Shown here: positions 32,461 to 39,855 of the stretch, in pieces
Position numbering within the stretch: the stretch's first letter is position 1
Layout: every line of letters starts with the position of its first letter
DNA from: a virus
DNA length: 43,128 nt
IMG/VR virus record: IMGVR_UViG_3300047994_000120
Location: 1 to 43,128 of that record
Strand: one strand, 5' to 3'
Translations under genes and position numbers: made by a program
The notes under the pieces: generated by a model
The model's input: the letters and a program-made list of their open reading frames with translations, nothing else
Database searches by the model: none
Told to the model about the DNA's origin: nothing

Positions 32461-32709
32461 CTAGGCGTCGCCGAGTTTCTTGACCTGGTGATGGTCATGG
32501 AACATCGCGTCGTCGTCGCCTGTAAAGCCAACCGAGCCGCTCTGTCCGCTCCCTTTATCGCCGTACCCGTAGATACCGCCGCAGTGCGGACACCTCGACC
32601 GCTCGGAATCAAGCCGGGCGATCAGGGACGGCGGTATGAGCTTCCCGCACACTGTGCAGGTGTCGGAGAGGCTTTCGATCGGGATGCTGTATCGCGAGCG
32701 CCGAGGCAT
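32461..32709 (-). CDS. Antisense small zinc-ribbon protein inside the early operon
   Basis: An 82-residue protein on the strand opposite to every neighbour. CTVCGKLI and RCPHCGG form a clean CxxC…CxxC zinc ribbon, codon third positions are G/C-rich as in other genes here, and AGGA lies nine bases before the ATG. The overlapping plus-strand frame (32398-32751) has ordinary codon use only in its first ~20 codons and then becomes unconvincing. I therefore take the minus-strand frame as the gene. It could be an inserted accessory gene (a moron) with its own promoter, which I could not identify. Confidence 0.5.
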   Translation of the reverse strand: MPRRSRYSIPIESLSDTCTVCGKLIPPSLIARLDSERSRCPHCGGIYGYGDKGSGQSGSVGFTGDDDAMFHDHHQVKKLGDA

Positions 32710-32747
32710 GCCAGCATCCTACCCGACCCGCCTGTGGAGGCGCTCCG

Positions 32748-33125
32748 TTGAACGCCGCCATCCAGCGCTGTGCTCATCTCCGCAAAACCGGGCGGGGAAC
32801 GCGGACTGTGATGGCTATGGATTTGAGCGTCGAGCTCTGCAAGCGATGTGTCCGCGAACTGGATACCCGCCTGGCAGAGGTCGCCAAAGCAGCAACACCC
32901 ATTGAGCAGTTAGCCAGCAATCAGGAGGTCATTATGGGAAACGGATGCACCTACATCGTCAATAAGGCTTTTACGAAGCCCTGCGGAATCATCTGCGACG
33001 CCGGGCAAACGCTGTGCCCACGTCACATCTTGCTCCGCCAGTTGGAAGTCCAGAAAGCTCACCAGAAGGATCAGGAGAAGCACGCAAGGAAGGTCGCCGC
33101 GCTGAAGGGCAAGGTGGCCGCATGA
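32748..33125 (+). CDS. Cys-rich early protein with strong internal start
   Basis: Up to 125 residues from a TTG at 32748 (GGAGG seven bases upstream). The first part has CAHLRKTG and ELCKRCV, the second GCTYIVNKAFTKPCGIICD and CPRH. An ATG at 32934 has AGGAGG only five bases upstream, so a 63-residue short form (MGNGCTYIV…) is probably the main or a second product. Both parts look like small zinc-binding modules. Function unknown. Confidence 0.55.
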   Translation: MNAAIQRCAHLRKTGRGTRTVMAMDLSVELCKRCVRELDTRLAEVAKAATPIEQLASNQEVIMGNGCTYIVNKAFTKPCGIICDAGQTLCPRHILLRQLEVQKAHQKDQEKHARKVAALKGKVAA

Positions 33126-33574
33126 GCCACCTCACGCACTTCGCCATCCAGGTACTCAACCACGTCGACAACGTTCTTGCCGGCCGCGACTGCCCCTGGC
33201 CGCTCAGCCAGCACGAGCGCGATGTCCTGCAGGCCGTTCGCGGCCGCTCCGGCAAGAGCAACGCGATCGCGCTGTCACGGCTGATGGAACTTACCGGCAT
33301 GGATGAGCGGGGCGTGAAGGCCGCTGTCAGCGATCTCCGCAAGAACTTCAAGATCCAGCTCGGCGCATCGCGTGGCACCCCTGGCGGCTACTACCTGATC
33401 GCCACCGCCGCCGAAGCGCACGAGTCTGCCCACCACCTTGTGCACCAGGCCACCAGCATGCTCTCCGTCGCCCGCGTCCTGCTCGGCCGCCAGGCGATGG
33501 CTGAGCTGCACGGCCAGCTCGCCATCAAGCTCGATCTCGCCGAATCCAAAGAGGAGAACCTCCATGCCGCGTAA
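33122..33574 (+). CDS. Winged-helix early protein
   Basis: A 150-residue protein overlapping its neighbour by ATGA. Residues 27-95 (LSQHERDVLQAVRGRSGKSN… LMELTGMDERGVKAAVSDLR… GYYLIAT) form a clear winged helix with the recognition helix and beta wing. The C-terminal ~50 residues are helical. Such proteins in phage early operons act as replication or transcription regulators; which one is unknown here. Confidence 0.6.
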   Translation: MSHLTHFAIQVLNHVDNVLAGRDCPWPLSQHERDVLQAVRGRSGKSNAIALSRLMELTGMDERGVKAAVSDLRKNFKIQLGASRGTPGGYYLIATAAEAHESAHHLVHQATSMLSVARVLLGRQAMAELHGQLAIKLDLAESKEENLHAA

Positions 33575-34331
33575 GTCTCACGTCACCTACTACGACCTGC
33601 TGCAAGAAATCGCCATCGTCCTCCTCCTCTTCGTTCTGGCGGTCGGCTCGTTCGTCGTCAGCATCAGCCAGACGCCCACTCCGCCGTCCGACACTCGCGA
33701 GGTTCTGCAGGCCCGCTATGACGCCCTCAACCATCAGTACTGGCGCACCACGGACACGCGGGAGATGACGCTCATCCTCGATCAGCTCGACCAGGTCGAC
33801 GCGAAGCTCACCGCGCTGAACATCGCCAGGCTCGATGCCAACACGAACGTCTTCCTCCGTCTCTACGGCCAGATCACCGCCACCACCGGGCAGGGATCGT
33901 ATGCGACCTTCCGTATGCATGACGCTGCCGTGCTCAACGATCTCACCTGGACGCCAGGAGCGACCGGCACCACTCCACAGGCGACGCTCTGCAGCAAGAG
34001 CTTCCACACCGGAACCGTGCGCAATGTGCCCGAGAGCATGAAGCAGCGCGTCTGCCGTAACTACGGTATCGCGCGGGCCGACTGCACGGGCAAGAAGTAT
34101 GAGATCGACCACCTCATCTCCCTGGAGCTGGGCGGCTCGAACGATGAGGCCAACCTCTGGCCCCAACCCTACTTCCCAAAGCCCGGAGCCAAAGAGAAGG
34201 ACGTCGTCGAAAACTACCTGCATCGCAAGGTCTGCGCCGGCCGCCTCACCCTCGCTGAGGCTCAGCACGAGATCTCCACCGACTGGTACCAGGTCTACCT
34301 CGATATCAACGCGGCAGGAGGTTCCCGATGA
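33564..34331 (+). CDS. Membrane-anchored HNH-type endonuclease
   Basis: A 255-residue protein; ATG with GAGGAG upstream. One N-terminal membrane anchor (about residues 11-34, IAIVLLLFVLAVGSFVVSIS) and no second segment, so the rest should lie outside the inner membrane. A helical spacer (40-100) precedes a C-terminal nuclease domain: cysteines at CSKSF, VCRNYG and ADC, then YEIDHLISLELGG (Asp182-His183), NLWPQPY (Asn197) and a terminal helix with YLHRKVCAGRL. The EIDHliSLElGGsn…NLWPq pattern belongs to HNH nucleases. A periplasmic DNA nuclease could degrade incoming phage DNA or host debris; that role is inference. Confidence 0.75.
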   Translation: MPRKSHVTYYDLLQEIAIVLLLFVLAVGSFVVSISQTPTPPSDTREVLQARYDALNHQYWRTTDTREMTLILDQLDQVDAKLTALNIARLDANTNVFLRLYGQITATTGQGSYATFRMHDAAVLNDLTWTPGATGTTPQATLCSKSFHTGTVRNVPESMKQRVCRNYGIARADCTGKKYEIDHLISLELGGSNDEANLWPQPYFPKPGAKEKDVVENYLHRKVCAGRLTLAEAQHEISTDWYQVYLDINAAGGSR

Positions 34332-34633
34332 GCAAGACAATTTATCTTGTAACGCGCACTACCGGAGAGTACGAAAGTCGGGACACCGTGAACCTGGTTG
34401 CGTTCACCGTGGAGCAGGAAGCGGCCGATAGAGTGGCGGCCATCCAGAGTTGGTTTTCAGCGCACCCGCGCCCCAGCTTCGATGAAGTATGGGATGAGGA
34501 GGCATGTGAGATCACTGGCGAGAAGATGAAGGATTTTATTTGCCCGCTTGATCCCGATCACTTCAACGCCGACAGATTCGAAGAGCCTCGGTACGGCTAT
34601 CACTCTGTCGAGCTCATAGAGGAGGCGCGATGA
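34328..34633 (+). CDS. Early hypothetical protein
   Basis: A 101-residue acidic protein overlapping the nuclease gene by ATGA. It starts with a beta strand (TIYLVTRTTGEYES), followed by a helix (EQEAADRVAAIQSWF) and acidic loops. No motif recognised. Small size and position suggest a host-takeover or accessory function, but nothing in the sequence shows it. Confidence 0.5.
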   Translation: MSKTIYLVTRTTGEYESRDTVNLVAFTVEQEAADRVAAIQSWFSAHPRPSFDEVWDEEACEITGEKMKDFICPLDPDHFNADRFEEPRYGYHSVELIEEAR

Positions 34634-34812
34634 GGGTCATCAGGCCAGGAGTACTCCCCGACACCAAGGAATACTACGGCCATTGCGTCTACTGCCATTG
34701 TGCCTTCACCTTCATGCGGGGGGAGGCGAAGTTCGAGTCCACCTGCCGCAATGAGGACTACCTCAAGATCGCCTGCCCCACCTGCAAGCGGGAAGTGTGG
34801 GTGCGGCTGTGA
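34630..34812 (+). CDS. Small zinc-ribbon protein
   Basis: A 60-residue protein with CVYCHC near the middle and CPTCK near the end, the CxxC…CxxC pattern of a rubredoxin-like or zinc-ribbon fold. It overlaps both neighbours by four bases. Small zinc ribbons in phage early operons often bind host RNA polymerase or nucleic acid; which applies here is unknown. Confidence 0.6.
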   Translation: MRVIRPGVLPDTKEYYGHCVYCHCAFTFMRGEAKFESTCRNEDYLKIACPTCKREVWVRL

Positions 34813-35099
34813 TTCTGCCCGGCTATATCGGCCCTCTCGAAAAGTGGCAGGTCGAGCTGCGCAAGGCCTCGAAGAGCGGCATCCTTGAGCGCCTTGAATG
34901 GCTCATCTTCGTGTTCAACATCACGCCCGAGAAATGCCTTGCGATAGCTAAGGAGGCGAAGAAAGAGGGCCGCTGGATCGACCATCACAATGCCCACCTG
35001 AAGTTCATGCAAAACCCCAGCGCCGCTCTTGAGGCATCGGTCAAACGTTCAAAGGCGGCCAAAAAAGCCGCCCGCAAAAGAAAGAAGGCCACACGATGA
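34809..35099 (+). CDS. Early basic hypothetical protein
   Basis: A 96-residue protein starting at a GTG that overlaps the previous stop (GTGA); a GTG at 34797 would add four residues. The body is helical (LEKWQVELRKASKSGILERL) and the C-terminus is strongly basic (SKAAKKAARKRKKATR), typical of nucleic-acid binding. No family recognised. Confidence 0.5.
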   Translation: MILPGYIGPLEKWQVELRKASKSGILERLEWLIFVFNITPEKCLAIAKEAKKEGRWIDHHNAHLKFMQNPSAALEASVKRSKAAKKAARKRKKATR

Positions 35100-35419
35100 C
35101 GAATCCCAGAGAACTCCACGAAAGACCCGCCGCGGACGAGGCTGCAAAAACCGAGGACTCAAAGTACCCACTAAACCACTACGTCCGTCCGCTCAAGCAA
35201 ATCACGATTCGTATCTTCCGCCCTGGCGGCAAGAAGTCGAAGACACATCTATACCGCGCGCCCAACGGCAAGGCATTCACCGAGACCGGCCTTGCGAGCT
35301 TGTTGGAGCAGACCATCACCAACATCGAGACGCATCTGCCCGATGAAGACTACGCCATGCGTCAGGTCGGGCGCGGAGCCTTCAACTTTGTGTGGATGGG
35401 GAAGAAGGAGGCAGCCTAA
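35096..35419 (+). CDS. Early hypothetical protein
   Basis: A 107-residue protein overlapping the previous gene by ATGA and the next by TAATG. The middle (QITIRIFRPGGKKSKTHLYR) is a basic beta hairpin region, followed by a helix (TGLASLLEQTITNIE) and a terminal strand. It could be a small nucleic-acid-binding protein. Unrecognised. Confidence 0.5.
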   Translation: MTNPRELHERPAADEAAKTEDSKYPLNHYVRPLKQITIRIFRPGGKKSKTHLYRAPNGKAFTETGLASLLEQTITNIETHLPDEDYAMRQVGRGAFNFVWMGKKEAA

Positions 35420-35856
35420 TGGGATTCTCACTTCCACGCGACCGCTACGAGATGAAGCGCGCCGGATACACCTTCCAGAAGCTCTCGACCTGCAAAGGCT
35501 GCAAAGCCACGATCGAGATATGGAAGACGACGAGGGGCAAGACGATGCCCTTCGATCCGCCATCCGCGCCTGGCCAGGACCGCGAAGACGCCGTAGTTCA
35601 CTACGACTCCTGCACGACAAATCCGCGCAATAAGAAGGCCGCCCAGACCCCGGCCAGCGGTGCACCGAAGATGAGCGACCTGAAGCGCCACACCATCGCC
35701 TTCGCCGAAGCCAACAATGCCCGCGCCGTCCTGGTGCTCTGCGATGGTGAGCTGCACTCCTGGGCTCTGCGCGACGGAGAGAACGCCGAGGATCTCCGCA
35801 GCGACCTCATCACCCTCGCCAACATGGCCAAGCGCCAGACGGAGGCAACACGATGA
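35419..35856 (+). CDS. Early two-part protein with Cys motif
   Basis: A 145-residue protein from the TAATG junction. The N-terminal part has CKGCKATIEIWKT, MPFDP and YDSC. This Cys set with 'mPfdp' is common in small phage proteins that bind zinc. The C-terminal part (HTIAFAEANNARAVLVLC… ENAEDLRSDLITLANMAK) is a small alpha/beta domain. Function unknown. Confidence 0.55.
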   Translation: MGFSLPRDRYEMKRAGYTFQKLSTCKGCKATIEIWKTTRGKTMPFDPPSAPGQDREDAVVHYDSCTTNPRNKKAAQTPASGAPKMSDLKRHTIAFAEANNARAVLVLCDGELHSWALRDGENAEDLRSDLITLANMAKRQTEATR

Positions 35857-36401
35857 ATGCGTCTACGCTCGATCCGTCCATCCTTCCCATCTCCATCGAT
35901 CGCGAGACACCCCACGGCGATCCGCGCCTCTCCAACCCCTTCGAAGACTTCGAGACGATCTACCCCGCGCCGGTCGTAAAGGCGTTCGTCATCACCGAAG
36001 AGATGCGCCAGCGAGATGCCGTCGAGCAGCGCGAGAAGGAGATCAAGCGCCAGGCGTCGATCACCTGGACGCCGCCCTTTCCGCGTCGCGTCGTCGAGCA
36101 GGTAGCATCCGCGCCCTACATCCTCGCCCCAGGCCGTGGACCCAAGCAGCGCGTCATCCGCACCCTGAAGTTCTGCGAGGCGGGTTGCGGTGCCGAGGTG
36201 ATGCAGAACACGAAAACCGGCATTTGCCGGGCCTGCTATATGAAGCGCGGCAGCGCGGTTCTCCCGAAGGAGATGTGCAGCGCGGGTTGCGGTAAGCCAT
36301 TGACTCGCCGATCGAGTACCGGCAAGTGCAGAGGTTGCGCTCTCAAGGGCAATCCCCAGCGCCATAAGTTTCGCCACCGCGTAACTGGGAAGAAGGCTTA
36401 G
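35853..36401 (+). CDS. Early protein with tandem zinc-finger repeats
   Basis: A 182-residue protein overlapping its neighbour by ATGA. After ~100 residues of Pro-rich and charged sequence, the C-terminal half carries two similar Cys modules: CEAGCGAEV…TGICRAC and CSAGCGKPL…TGKCRGC. The shared C-x3-C…TGxCRxC spacing points to an internal duplication. The protein ends in a basic tail (RHKFRHRVTGKKA), so nucleic-acid binding is likely. Confidence 0.6.
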   Translation: MNASTLDPSILPISIDRETPHGDPRLSNPFEDFETIYPAPVVKAFVITEEMRQRDAVEQREKEIKRQASITWTPPFPRRVVEQVASAPYILAPGRGPKQRVIRTLKFCEAGCGAEVMQNTKTGICRACYMKRGSAVLPKEMCSAGCGKPLTRRSSTGKCRGCALKGNPQRHKFRHRVTGKKA

Positions 36402-36405
36402 CGAC

Positions 36406-36825
36406 ATGAGCCCACGCACCCGCAAGCCACCTGATCCGCGCCACGCTGAAGTGGTGGCCGTCCTTCGGCAGTACTGGGAGGTCGAGCGTAACGAGCTCGT
36501 GCCCGACCTGCCATGGACCGCCGCCGACGCCGGCGCGCTCGGGCAGTTCTTGCGGGGCAATCCCACCCTCACCGTCGACCAGGTGAAGGAGCTCCTCCGC
36601 AACCGGCTCAAGAGCGACGATCACGCCCGAGGCGAACCGATCTTCGTCTGGATCAAGTACCTCACCCGATACGCGGCAGGCCCGCTCGACAAGTACAAGC
36701 AACCGAAGCTCACGACAGAAAGGAGAACCGATGGAAAACCGAATCGCACGGATGAACGGAACGAACAAGCTGCAGACGCTACCCGCGCGGCGCTCGACAG
36801 AATACGCGCTGTGGCTGGCCGTTGA
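36406..36825 (+). CDS. Early hypothetical protein, possible replication accessory
   Basis: A 139-residue protein. The helical body (VVAVLRQYWEVERNELVPDL… LTVDQVKELLRNRLKSDDH… WIKYLTRYAAGPLDKY) resembles small helical replication or loader-associated proteins of phages. The last 31 codons overlap the next gene, which starts inside it at 36731. The two share 95 bases in different frames. Confidence 0.55.
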   Translation: MSPRTRKPPDPRHAEVVAVLRQYWEVERNELVPDLPWTAADAGALGQFLRGNPTLTVDQVKELLRNRLKSDDHARGEPIFVWIKYLTRYAAGPLDKYKQPKLTTERRTDGKPNRTDERNEQAADATRAALDRIRAVAGR

Positions 36826-37381
36826 GATCGGCAACCTGGCGATCTACCTTGGCCAGCAGAATCAGCTCGACTCCCTCGGCTATCGTCAGGCGCAGATGGC
36901 AGACGACATGGTCGACACCAACCCCGTGGCGATGTATCTCGCCTTCGGCCATCTACGCCGCACCTGCAAGTTTCTGCCCACCACCGGAGAGATCCTCGAA
37001 GTCTATGCGCCGATCGCCAAGCGCCTTCGCGATGAGGCCGAGACAGCCCAGCGCATCGCCGACGAGCAGGCCATGAAGGCCCAGCGCGAAGCGCATCCGC
37101 AAGACTTCATATCGGACGCCGACGTCACGGCGGACGTCGCTGCCCTCGCCGAGAAGGCCACCATTGCCCACCGCGCCCGCCACGCTGCCCAGCGGATCAC
37201 GATGCCCGCGCCCACTGTCCAGGACTGCCCACACTGCGGCAAAGCGATCCCTACCAAGGTCGCCGACCTCAGCGCCCTCAGCCCCGCCGATCTCCGCTCT
37301 ATGGCCGACCGCCGCGAGGCCAAGGCGGCCGCCGTCGCCGCCGCTGGCGCGGCAGTACTTCAAGAAAGCAGGAAAGCATGA
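36731..37381 (+). CDS. Early protein with C-terminal zinc motif
   Basis: A 216-residue protein whose ATG has AGGAG five bases upstream and lies 95 bases inside the previous gene. The N-terminal part is helical with YALWLAVEIGNLAIYLGQQN and KFLPTTGEILEVY; the 'fPt.gei' element recalls phage replication-associated proteins. The middle is a coiled, Ala/Glu-rich stretch. Near residue 165 a CPHCGKAIP half-motif is present. It overlaps the next gene by ATGA. Function unknown. Confidence 0.6.
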   Translation: MENRIARMNGTNKLQTLPARRSTEYALWLAVEIGNLAIYLGQQNQLDSLGYRQAQMADDMVDTNPVAMYLAFGHLRRTCKFLPTTGEILEVYAPIAKRLRDEAETAQRIADEQAMKAQREAHPQDFISDADVTADVAALAEKATIAHRARHAAQRITMPAPTVQDCPHCGKAIPTKVADLSALSPADLRSMADRREAKAAAVAAAGAAVLQESRKA

Positions 37382-38091
37382 GCACCATCCACGACACCGC
37401 AATCGCGCTCGCCGATCTTTGCCAGGAGAAGCACGACGCCTACGGCGACTCCATCGGCAAGTCGGCCGAGCTGCTGGCGCTGCTCTATCCCAACGGCCTC
37501 CGGCCCGATCAGTACCTCGACGCCATCATGGCGGCCCGCGACTTCGACAAGCGCGCCCGGCTCGCCCAGGGCAATGATCCCCACGGTGAGGATCCACGTC
37601 TCGACATCGCCGGTTACGCACTAAAGGCCTTGCACTACAGCAGAGAAGGAGCAACAAAGACACCATGCGGATCTGTCAGCGCGGAGGATGCGGCAAAGAA
37701 GTCACCGGCACCAAGCGATTCTGCGGAACAAAGTGCAGCACCGCTGACTACGCCGAGCGCAAGCGAGCCGCTCGAAAGGAATTCCGAGACGCTGTCGTCG
37801 CTGCCCTCGCCGAGCACCTCCGCAAAGTCGGGTGCCCTTGCCTCAACTGCGATGGCCGCTGCACTGTTCGAAAGCGCAAACGTAAAGCACAGTCGCCTAA
37901 AACTCATACGACGCCAGACCATCATTGAGGGGGGCGCAGCTCGTAACTTCGTCGGCCAATGCGCCTTCTGCGGCTGCAACCATGTACTCGATGAAATGAG
38001 ATACACGGCCCGGTTCGACACCTATACGCTCTACTTCGATTTACGTCAGTGCTTGGCGATCTTCGATGACGTATTGGAGCACAAGTCATGA
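37378..38091 (+). CDS. DUF1599-like N-terminal domain joined to C-terminal Cys domain
   Basis: A 237-residue frame in three parts. Residues 1-93 (EKHDAYGDSIGKSAELLALL… DKRARLAQ… DIAGYALKAL) resemble DUF1599/Nmad1, a MazG-like fold linked to nucleotide modification. Residues ~96-180 are a Ser/Pro/Ala-rich stretch that coincides exactly with another gene in the +2 frame (37665-37928). Residues ~182-237 (FVGQCAFCGCNHVLD… YFDLRQCLAIF) are a small Cys domain. The linker's composition looks like the by-product of overprinting. The C-terminal domain may instead be translated separately from a non-AUG start near 37924. Confidence 0.55.
   Translation: MSTIHDTAIALADLCQEKHDAYGDSIGKSAELLALLYPNGLRPDQYLDAIMAARDFDKRARLAQGNDPHGEDPRLDIAGYALKALHYSREGATKTPCGSVSAEDAAKKSPAPSDSAEQSAAPLTTPSASEPLERNSETLSSLPSPSTSAKSGALASTAMAAALFESANVKHSRLKLIRRQTIIEGGAARNFVGQCAFCGCNHVLDEMRYTARFDTYTLYFDLRQCLAIFDDVLEHKS
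37665..37928 (+). CDS. Overprinted basic zinc-finger protein
   Basis: An 87-residue frame lying wholly inside the previous gene. It is cysteine-rich and well patterned: CQRGGCGKEV…RFCGTKCS, then a basic helix (YAERKRAARKEFRDAVVAAL), then CPCLNCDGRC and a KRKRK tail. AAGGAG lies 13 bases before the ATG, longer than ideal. The regular Cys pairs and basic helices argue that this frame is real and that the frame around it is a low-complexity linker here. It probably binds nucleic acid. Confidence 0.55.
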   Translation: MRICQRGGCGKEVTGTKRFCGTKCSTADYAERKRAARKEFRDAVVAALAEHLRKVGCPCLNCDGRCTVRKRKRKAQSPKTHTTPDHH

Positions 38092-38627
38092 GGACCATCA
38101 CCCCCGCCCAGCTCGCCCGCCTCCAGACCCTCTGCTCGCAGATGACCCAGAGCGTCATCGGCTTCGACGGCGGCCGCGAAGGCCGCCTTGCCTGGGCTGG
38201 CACGTTGCTGGGCCGCACAGTGCCCACGTTCAGCGCCCTGGGCTTCCACGACGCTCGGCTGCTCATAGACGCCGCGCAGGGCGAGCTGGGCCACCGTGCG
38301 CCATTGAAGCCCGGCAGCAAGCGCAACCAGGCGCACAAGCACACCGCCGAGGACGCCCTCCGCGCGGGTGTCGATGGCCGCAAGGATGACGTCGTCTTCG
38401 TCCAGCGGCCGGAGATCGTCAGCGCCGAAGACCTGGAGACCATCGCCAGCTACTACCAGCGCCTCGGCTGGGACAAAGCCCGCTTCGATGCCTGGCTCGC
38501 CGGATCCAGCTCGCCGATCAAACCGGGCAAGGTTATCCACACCACGCGCCAGGCAAACAGAGTTCGTTGGGCACTCAAAGGCATGCTGCAGGATGCCGGC
38601 CTCTGGGTAGATTGGAGCAAGGGATGA
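38088..38627 (+). CDS. GemA/Gp16-like (DUF1018) protein
   Basis: A 179-residue protein overlapping its neighbour by ATGA. It starts ITPAQLARLQTLCSQM, as GemA-type proteins do, and its C-terminal half (GWDKARFDAWLAG… ANRVRWALKGMLQ) matches the helical pattern of that family. In Mu, GemA lies between early and middle genes and affects host gene expression and DNA topology. The position at the end of the early operon suits this. Family assignment is moderate. Confidence 0.55.
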   Translation: MRTITPAQLARLQTLCSQMTQSVIGFDGGREGRLAWAGTLLGRTVPTFSALGFHDARLLIDAAQGELGHRAPLKPGSKRNQAHKHTAEDALRAGVDGRKDDVVFVQRPEIVSAEDLETIASYYQRLGWDKARFDAWLAGSSSPIKPGKVIHTTRQANRVRWALKGMLQDAGLWVDWSKG

Positions 38628-38935
38628 AGAAGAATCTGGTCGAAACATACGCGCTCTCACCGCAGCTGCACTTCCCGTGGCATCCGGGCCGCACAACGTC
38701 CGTGTTGCGAGCCGCCGAGTTGCTCGGATGTTCGCAGTCCACCATCATCCGGCTCTGCCAGGATGGCAGCCTGGAGGCGTTCAAACGCCGCCGCAACAAC
38801 AGCCCCTACATCGTCATCTACGATAGCGTCATCCGCATCGCAGATCAGTGGCGCATCGAGAGTGGGGTCTCGTCGCCTCAAAGTACGTCAGGTGCGGCGA
38901 CTGCCGCTGCTGTGGCCAAGGAAGCCGGTCGATAA
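38624..38935 (+). CDS. MerR/excisionase-type HTH protein, candidate late regulator
   Basis: A 103-residue protein overlapping the GemA-like gene by ATGA. Residues ~27-60 (RAAELLGCSQSTIIRLCQDG, then LEAFKRRR and PYIVIYDS) are the AlpA/excisionase HTH with wing. The C-terminus is Ser/Ala-rich and disordered. It is the last early gene, the place where Mu has mor, the middle-gene activator. No Mor/C-type protein is seen elsewhere, so this is the best candidate for a switch to the late operon. Confidence 0.65.
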   Translation: MKKNLVETYALSPQLHFPWHPGRTTSVLRAAELLGCSQSTIIRLCQDGSLEAFKRRRNNSPYIVIYDSVIRIADQWRIESGVSSPQSTSGAATAAAVAKEAGR

Positions 38936-38950
38936 ACCTAAGCTGCGAGC

Positions 38951-39835
38951 ATGCGCCGCAGACTGGCTTCCTCTTTACTCGCGTCACTTATTCTCGCGTC
39001 CGCGCTGGCGACCGCTCCTGCATCCGCAATAGCGCAGTGTCCAACGAACTTCGCGAACATCACCGCAGCCCAGATCGGCGCGAACACTCCACTCCAGACC
39101 GGCAAGCTCTCGGTCACGGCCACAGACTCCAGCCATAACCCCATCAACTTCACCGTTCCGGGCAGCGGCATCGGCCTCATGCGCGCCTGGACGCGCAACG
39201 TCGTCAACGGTGCCATCACGTTGCCGCTCTGCCTCCCTCGCACCGATCGCACCTCCTCCCCTGTCGGCTATCACTTCCAGATCCGCGACACGAGTGCGGG
39301 CGGCGGCAACGCCATCGTTCTCGACCAGTACGACGTCGCCATCCTAGCCGACACCTGGTCGCTCGACACCTACAGCTTCCTGCCCCAGCGCAGCCCCTAC
39401 ACCCTCGCCGCGAACATCGCTCCATGGGCTGGCCCCATTGGGCCGCCTGGTCCCGCTGGCTCCGCCGCCGCCCTCGTCGACTCCGTCACCGGAGCGATCT
39501 ACATCATCAAGAACGGCGCTCTGGTTACCCTCGCCGGCAACGCCTCCTACCAAACCCTCGCATCGTCAGGCGGATCGCTCTTCTCTCTTCGCCTGTACGG
39601 TGCCGTTCCTACCCTCGTACCGGTCTCCTCAACAGCTCCCAACACCGTCATCCTCACCGACCAGAGCGCGGCCAGTACGTACTGGAGCGTCACTGTCGAT
39701 AACCAGGGCGGTGTGAGCCTCGCCCAGGTCTCTAGCTCCACTGGCGCTCTCGCCTCACTTCCCATCGTCGATACCGGCGATGGCGTCACCAAGCTTCTCT
39801 CGATCTCCAACGGCGCTCCAGCGCTCTCCTACTGA
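38951..39835 (+). CDS. Exported fibre-like protein with collagen-type triplets
   Basis: A 294-residue protein with a clear Sec signal (MRRRLASSLLASLILASALA… PASAIA, cut before Gln). Residues 30-155 form a beta-rich domain; about residues 161-170 contain GPIGPPGPAG, a short collagen-like triplet run, followed by a second beta domain. Collagen triplets and such domains are typical of phage tail fibres, but tail fibres do not normally carry signal peptides. No good ribosome site is seen before the ATG. It begins a cassette of four exported proteins. It could be displayed on the lysogen's surface. Confidence 0.7.
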   Translation: MRRRLASSLLASLILASALATAPASAIAQCPTNFANITAAQIGANTPLQTGKLSVTATDSSHNPINFTVPGSGIGLMRAWTRNVVNGAITLPLCLPRTDRTSSPVGYHFQIRDTSAGGGNAIVLDQYDVAILADTWSLDTYSFLPQRSPYTLAANIAPWAGPIGPPGPAGSAAALVDSVTGAIYIIKNGALVTLAGNASYQTLASSGGSLFSLRLYGAVPTLVPVSSTAPNTVILTDQSAASTYWSVTVDNQGGVSLAQVSSSTGALASLPIVDTGDGVTKLLSISNGAPALSY

Positions 39836-39855
39836 CCCTGAAAGGATCACCGTCC

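Noticed and set aside
32398-32751. Plus-strand frame in the early operon with TTGA overlaps at both ends
   Set aside because: The first ~20 codons look plausible, but the rest has poor codon use and no pattern, while the opposite strand encodes a clean zinc ribbon with a ribosome site. Kept only as a possible remnant.
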